From positions 1-9,798 of the forward strand of contig JAOZTL010000079.1 in NCBI GenBank assembly GCA_029942205.1: DNA of 9,798 nucleotides, read 5' to 3'. The stretch comes from Bacteroidales bacterium. GTDB lineage: Bacteria > Bacteroidota > Bacteroidia > Bacteroidales > JAOZTL01. The translations under genes and the position numbers were made by a program. Position 1 is the stretch's first letter. Each line of letters starts with the position of its first letter. Positions 7,943 through 9,798 of the stretch are shown here, in pieces. The notes under the pieces are model-generated. The model had not been told where the DNA came from. It worked only from the letters and a program-made list of their open reading frames with translations, and made no database searches.

Positions 7943-8311
7943 ATGGAAAAAAAGAAAATTTATTGGAAAGATGCTTTAGAACAATTATCAGAAAATAAAG
8001 AAATTACATTGAGCAATATTAATTTCAAGCATGAATTAATATCACTACCTAATGCTTTGAAATTCAAAGAGTTAGGGGTTAATATTCCGAATAAACAAGT
8101 TGATTTTGATTATGATGTACTTGGATATAGCGAAGAAAATGATCAAATTTCGGTACAAATACTTTCGACAAGAGAGATTGATTATTGGGATGAAATCGAA
8201 CGAGGAGTTTTTGTAGCTTATGACGAAAAAGGACAAGCTGCCATGATAGAAATAGAACAAATTCACGATAAAATTTATCAATTCATAAAAGACAAAATAG
8301 CTGAAGAATAA
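7943..8311 (+). CDS. Hypothetical protein, 122 aa, DUF2283-like C-terminal half
   Basis: A small acidic, soluble-looking protein with no signal peptide or membrane segment. The ATG at 7943 follows a run of A, as is usual for starts here. The first 50 residues (MEKKKIYWKDALEQLSENKE onward) I do not recognise. From about residue 61, the order GYSEENDQISVQIL, then ERGVFVAYDEKGQAAMIEIE, resembles the small DUF2283 fold: a Y..e.D.l.i.l strand, then a Gv.vdYDe.G...gIEI strand pair. This resemblance is by eye only and the function of DUF2283 is unknown. DUF2283 proteins often occur in or near small accessory or toxin-antitoxin loci, but no partner gene is visible. The gene stands alone between the inverted-repeat element and the terminator at 8455. 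Confidence 0.75.
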   Translation: MEKKKIYWKDALEQLSENKEITLSNINFKHELISLPNALKFKELGVNIPNKQVDFDYDVLGYSEENDQISVQILSTREIDYWDEIERGVFVAYDEKGQAAMIEIEQIHDKIYQFIKDKIAEE

Positions 8312-8454
8312 GATCTTCAAGCTAACAAAAAACGGATAGTCTCTCAAGCACAAACTTGAATTTTGTCAGTTTTTTTTTGGAACAATCCCTAAGTATTTCA
8401 ATTAGTTATACTGTTTATTTTTTTTATGGAACTAAAGCTCGTCATACGATAAAT

Positions 8455-8500
8455 ACCATAAAAAAAGCCGATTTAATGAAAATCGGCTTTTTTTTATGGT
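8455..8500. terminator. Strong bidirectional rho-independent terminator
   Basis: The left arm 8455-8474 (ACCAT, seven A, GCCGATTT) pairs with the right arm 8479-8500 (AAAATCGGC, eight T, ATGGT) almost perfectly, with a GC-containing core and A/T tracts on both sides. Read from either strand it gives a GC stem followed by a U-run. It sits between two convergent genes, the 122-aa gene (+) and hemD (-), and should end both transcripts. The rest of the 8312-8600 gap holds only a weak hairpin, TCAAG/CTTGA (8344-8359), followed by nine T (8370-8378); I see no gene in it. Confidence 0.88.
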
Positions 8501-8600
8501 TACTAAGTAATGTTTTCTACTATTGAGTTGCTTACTTTCTTGAACAAAACTGTTACAATCAATAATTATTACAACATTTTAGTATAAATAACACAAGTGT

Positions 8601-9362
8601 TTAATTTGCTTTTTTCTTTTCTTTATTGTGTTTTTTGATGTAATTATCCAAAGCCAAAGTCATTGATGGAGCTTTGGGCATAGGTACTTGAATGTCAATT
8701 TTTAAACCAGCTTCTTTTATTGCTTTAGTTGTCGAAGTTCCAAAAGAAGCAATTTTCGTGTCATTTTGTTTAAAATCAGGAAAATTACTGAATAATGATT
8801 TTATACCTGTTGGACTAAAAAAGACCAAAATATCATAATTCACATCCCCTAAGTCGGATAAATCGGAGCTAACTGTGCGATAAAATACGGCTTTTGTGTA
8901 TTTCAGCTTTTTTTTGTCTATTTTTTTTAGTGTAGTAGAACTGTGTTGCTCTGACAATGGCAATAAAAACTGTTCGTCTTTATGTTTCAATGTAATAGTC
9001 AATAAATCATCGAAACTATTTTTTGCAAAGAAAATCTTTCGTTTTCGATACACAATATATTTTTGCAAATAGACAGCAATGGATTCTGACACACAAAAAT
9101 ATTTCATTTCATCAGGAATTGTCAAGCGAAGATCTTTTGCTATACGAAAAAAATGATCTGCGGCAATTCTACTAGTAAAAATAATTGCAGTGTGATCTAA
9201 AATAGAAATTTTTTGTTGCCGAAATTCTTTAGACGATATACCTTCAATGTGTATAAAAGGGCGGAAATCAATCTTTACATTGTTTTTTTTTGCTAAGTCA
9301 AAATAGGGAGACTTTTCGGAACTTGGTGCTGGTTGTGATACTAAAATTGTCCTTATTTTCAA
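8601..9362 (-). CDS. hemD: Uroporphyrinogen-III synthase
   Basis: A 253-aa cytoplasmic enzyme that closes hydroxymethylbilane, with inversion of ring D, to uroporphyrinogen III, the common precursor of haem, sirohaem and cobalamin. The sequence fits the Bacteroidota HemD form: a start reading KIRTILVSQPAP, then KIDFRPFIHIEGIS, IIFTSRIAADHFFRIA, MKYFCVSESIAVYLQKYI, VFFSPTGIKSLF and IASFGTSTTKAIKEAGL, ending KAPSMTLALDNYIKK. Length is normal. The start is TTG at 9360-9362: the frame is open up to a TAG at 9417-9419 but contains no ATG there, and the family's usual first residues begin exactly at this TTG. A lysine-rich tail closes the protein. It lies 58 nt downstream of the DUF4271 gene on the same strand, a neighbourhood common in Bacteroidota, and is likely co-transcribed with it. 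Nine A run in the coding strand (9283-9291). Confidence 0.93.
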   Translation of the reverse strand: MKIRTILVSQPAPSSEKSPYFDLAKKNNVKIDFRPFIHIEGISSKEFRQQKISILDHTAIIFTSRIAADHFFRIAKDLRLTIPDEMKYFCVSESIAVYLQKYIVYRKRKIFFAKNSFDDLLTITLKHKDEQFLLPLSEQHSSTTLKKIDKKKLKYTKAVFYRTVSSDLSDLGDVNYDILVFFSPTGIKSLFSNFPDFKQNDTKIASFGTSTTKAIKEAGLKIDIQVPMPKAPSMTLALDNYIKKHNKEKKKAN

Positions 9363-9420
9363 TGTTTTTCGTTTTAAATGAATTTTTATTTGGTTACTAA
9401 ATTGATAGTATCCAAACTAT

Positions 9421-9798
9421 CTAATTGATTATAAGTATGTTCAATAATTTACCCATTACTAAAACAGGTAATATTTCGAGGGCACAAAGGTATAAAATCA
9501 AATAGAGAATCGGAAATTGTTTTTTAAGAATTATTCTTAACTCTCTAAATAGCCTTAATATATAAATGACACTTATTAATGCTAGCCCTAAAAAGAATAT
9601 TACTTCTTGAATAATCTCGGTCATGTAAGGAATTGCAATAATTATTGGAAATAAAAACAGACCTAAGCCTTTATTAAAAATAAGTATTGTGCTATTCAAA
9701 TTGGCGGTCATTGCTCGTAAGCCTAACAATTCACCGAGAAAGCGATAAATAAAATATTTACCTGCGTAAATAACAATAATTATACCAGTTAAAAAAGT
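9421..9798 (-). CDS. DUF4271 membrane protein, C-terminal part (5' end outside window)
   Basis: The frame is open from the right edge of the window to a TAG at 9421-9423, giving at least 126 residues; the TTG at 9729 is internal and not a start. The product is strongly hydrophobic, with about four membrane spans: one at the window edge (TGIIIVIYAGKYFIYRFL), one around LFLFPIIIAIPYM, one around VIFFLGLALISVIYILRLF and one ending in LYLCALEILPVLVMGKLL. The last, with its ALEILPVLV motif, is typical of DUF4271, an uncharacterised inner-membrane family of Bacteroidota usually found next to hemD, as it is here. Charged residues (LFRELRIILKKQF) form a loop between the last two spans. Its role is unknown; conserved linkage hints at a connection with haem synthesis or simply a shared promoter. 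Confidence 0.85.
   Translation of the reverse strand, partial: TFLTGIIIVIYAGKYFIYRFLGELLGLRAMTANLNSTILIFNKGLGLFLFPIIIAIPYMTEIIQEVIFFLGLALISVIYILRLFRELRIILKKQFPILYLILYLCALEILPVLVMGKLLNILIIN

Noticed and set aside
8072..8353. 93-codon - strand frame over the 122-aa gene
   Set aside because: The + strand frame has the better start context, normal acidic composition and a domain-like pattern; the - strand product is F/I/Y-rich, typical of an antisense shadow in AT-rich DNA.
8344..8378. Weak hairpin TCAAG/CTTGA followed by nine T after the 122-aa gene
   Set aside because: The stem is five pairs and the T-run lies about ten bases away; the strong terminator at 8455-8500 explains transcript ending better.

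Overview
The window looks like a piece of chromosome from a Bacteroidota bacterium. The DNA is AT-rich, and starts are preceded by A-rich stretches rather than clear Shine-Dalgarno sites. The gene families point the same way: a TamL-type outer-membrane assembly lipoprotein, and a uroporphyrinogen-III synthase directly downstream of a DUF4271 membrane protein. I saw no tRNA, rRNA, CRISPR array, recognisable transposase gene or phage gene. I cannot place it below phylum level.

Layout on the + strand: positions 1-2163 carry the 3' part of dnaE (replicative DNA polymerase III alpha subunit), whose start lies before the window. A radical SAM/SPASM protein follows 7 nt after its stop (2171-3193), probably in the same transcript. 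A 259-nt gap (3194-3452) holds a 45-codon ORF with unusual C-ending codons, an A/T palindrome that may end transcription, and a possible -7 promoter element. Then come tamL (3453-5984) and, 81 nt later, an exported amidohydrolase lipoprotein (6066-7706). The next gap (7707-7942) contains a 142-bp inverted-repeat element bordered by ATTA on both sides, which may be a small non-autonomous mobile element. It is followed by a 122-aa protein of unknown function with a DUF2283-like C-terminal half (7943-8311).

A strong bidirectional hairpin terminator (8455-8500) separates this from the - strand genes, which read inward from the right edge: a DUF4271 membrane protein (9421-9798, cut by the window) and hemD (8601-9362).

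The genes are mostly housekeeping: replication, outer-membrane biogenesis and haem synthesis, plus an unassigned radical SAM enzyme and an amidohydrolase. I do not see a convincing new multi-gene system. The parts most worth a second look are the inverted-repeat element, the odd small ORF behind the radical SAM gene, the A10 run inside tamL, and the small DUF2283-like protein.
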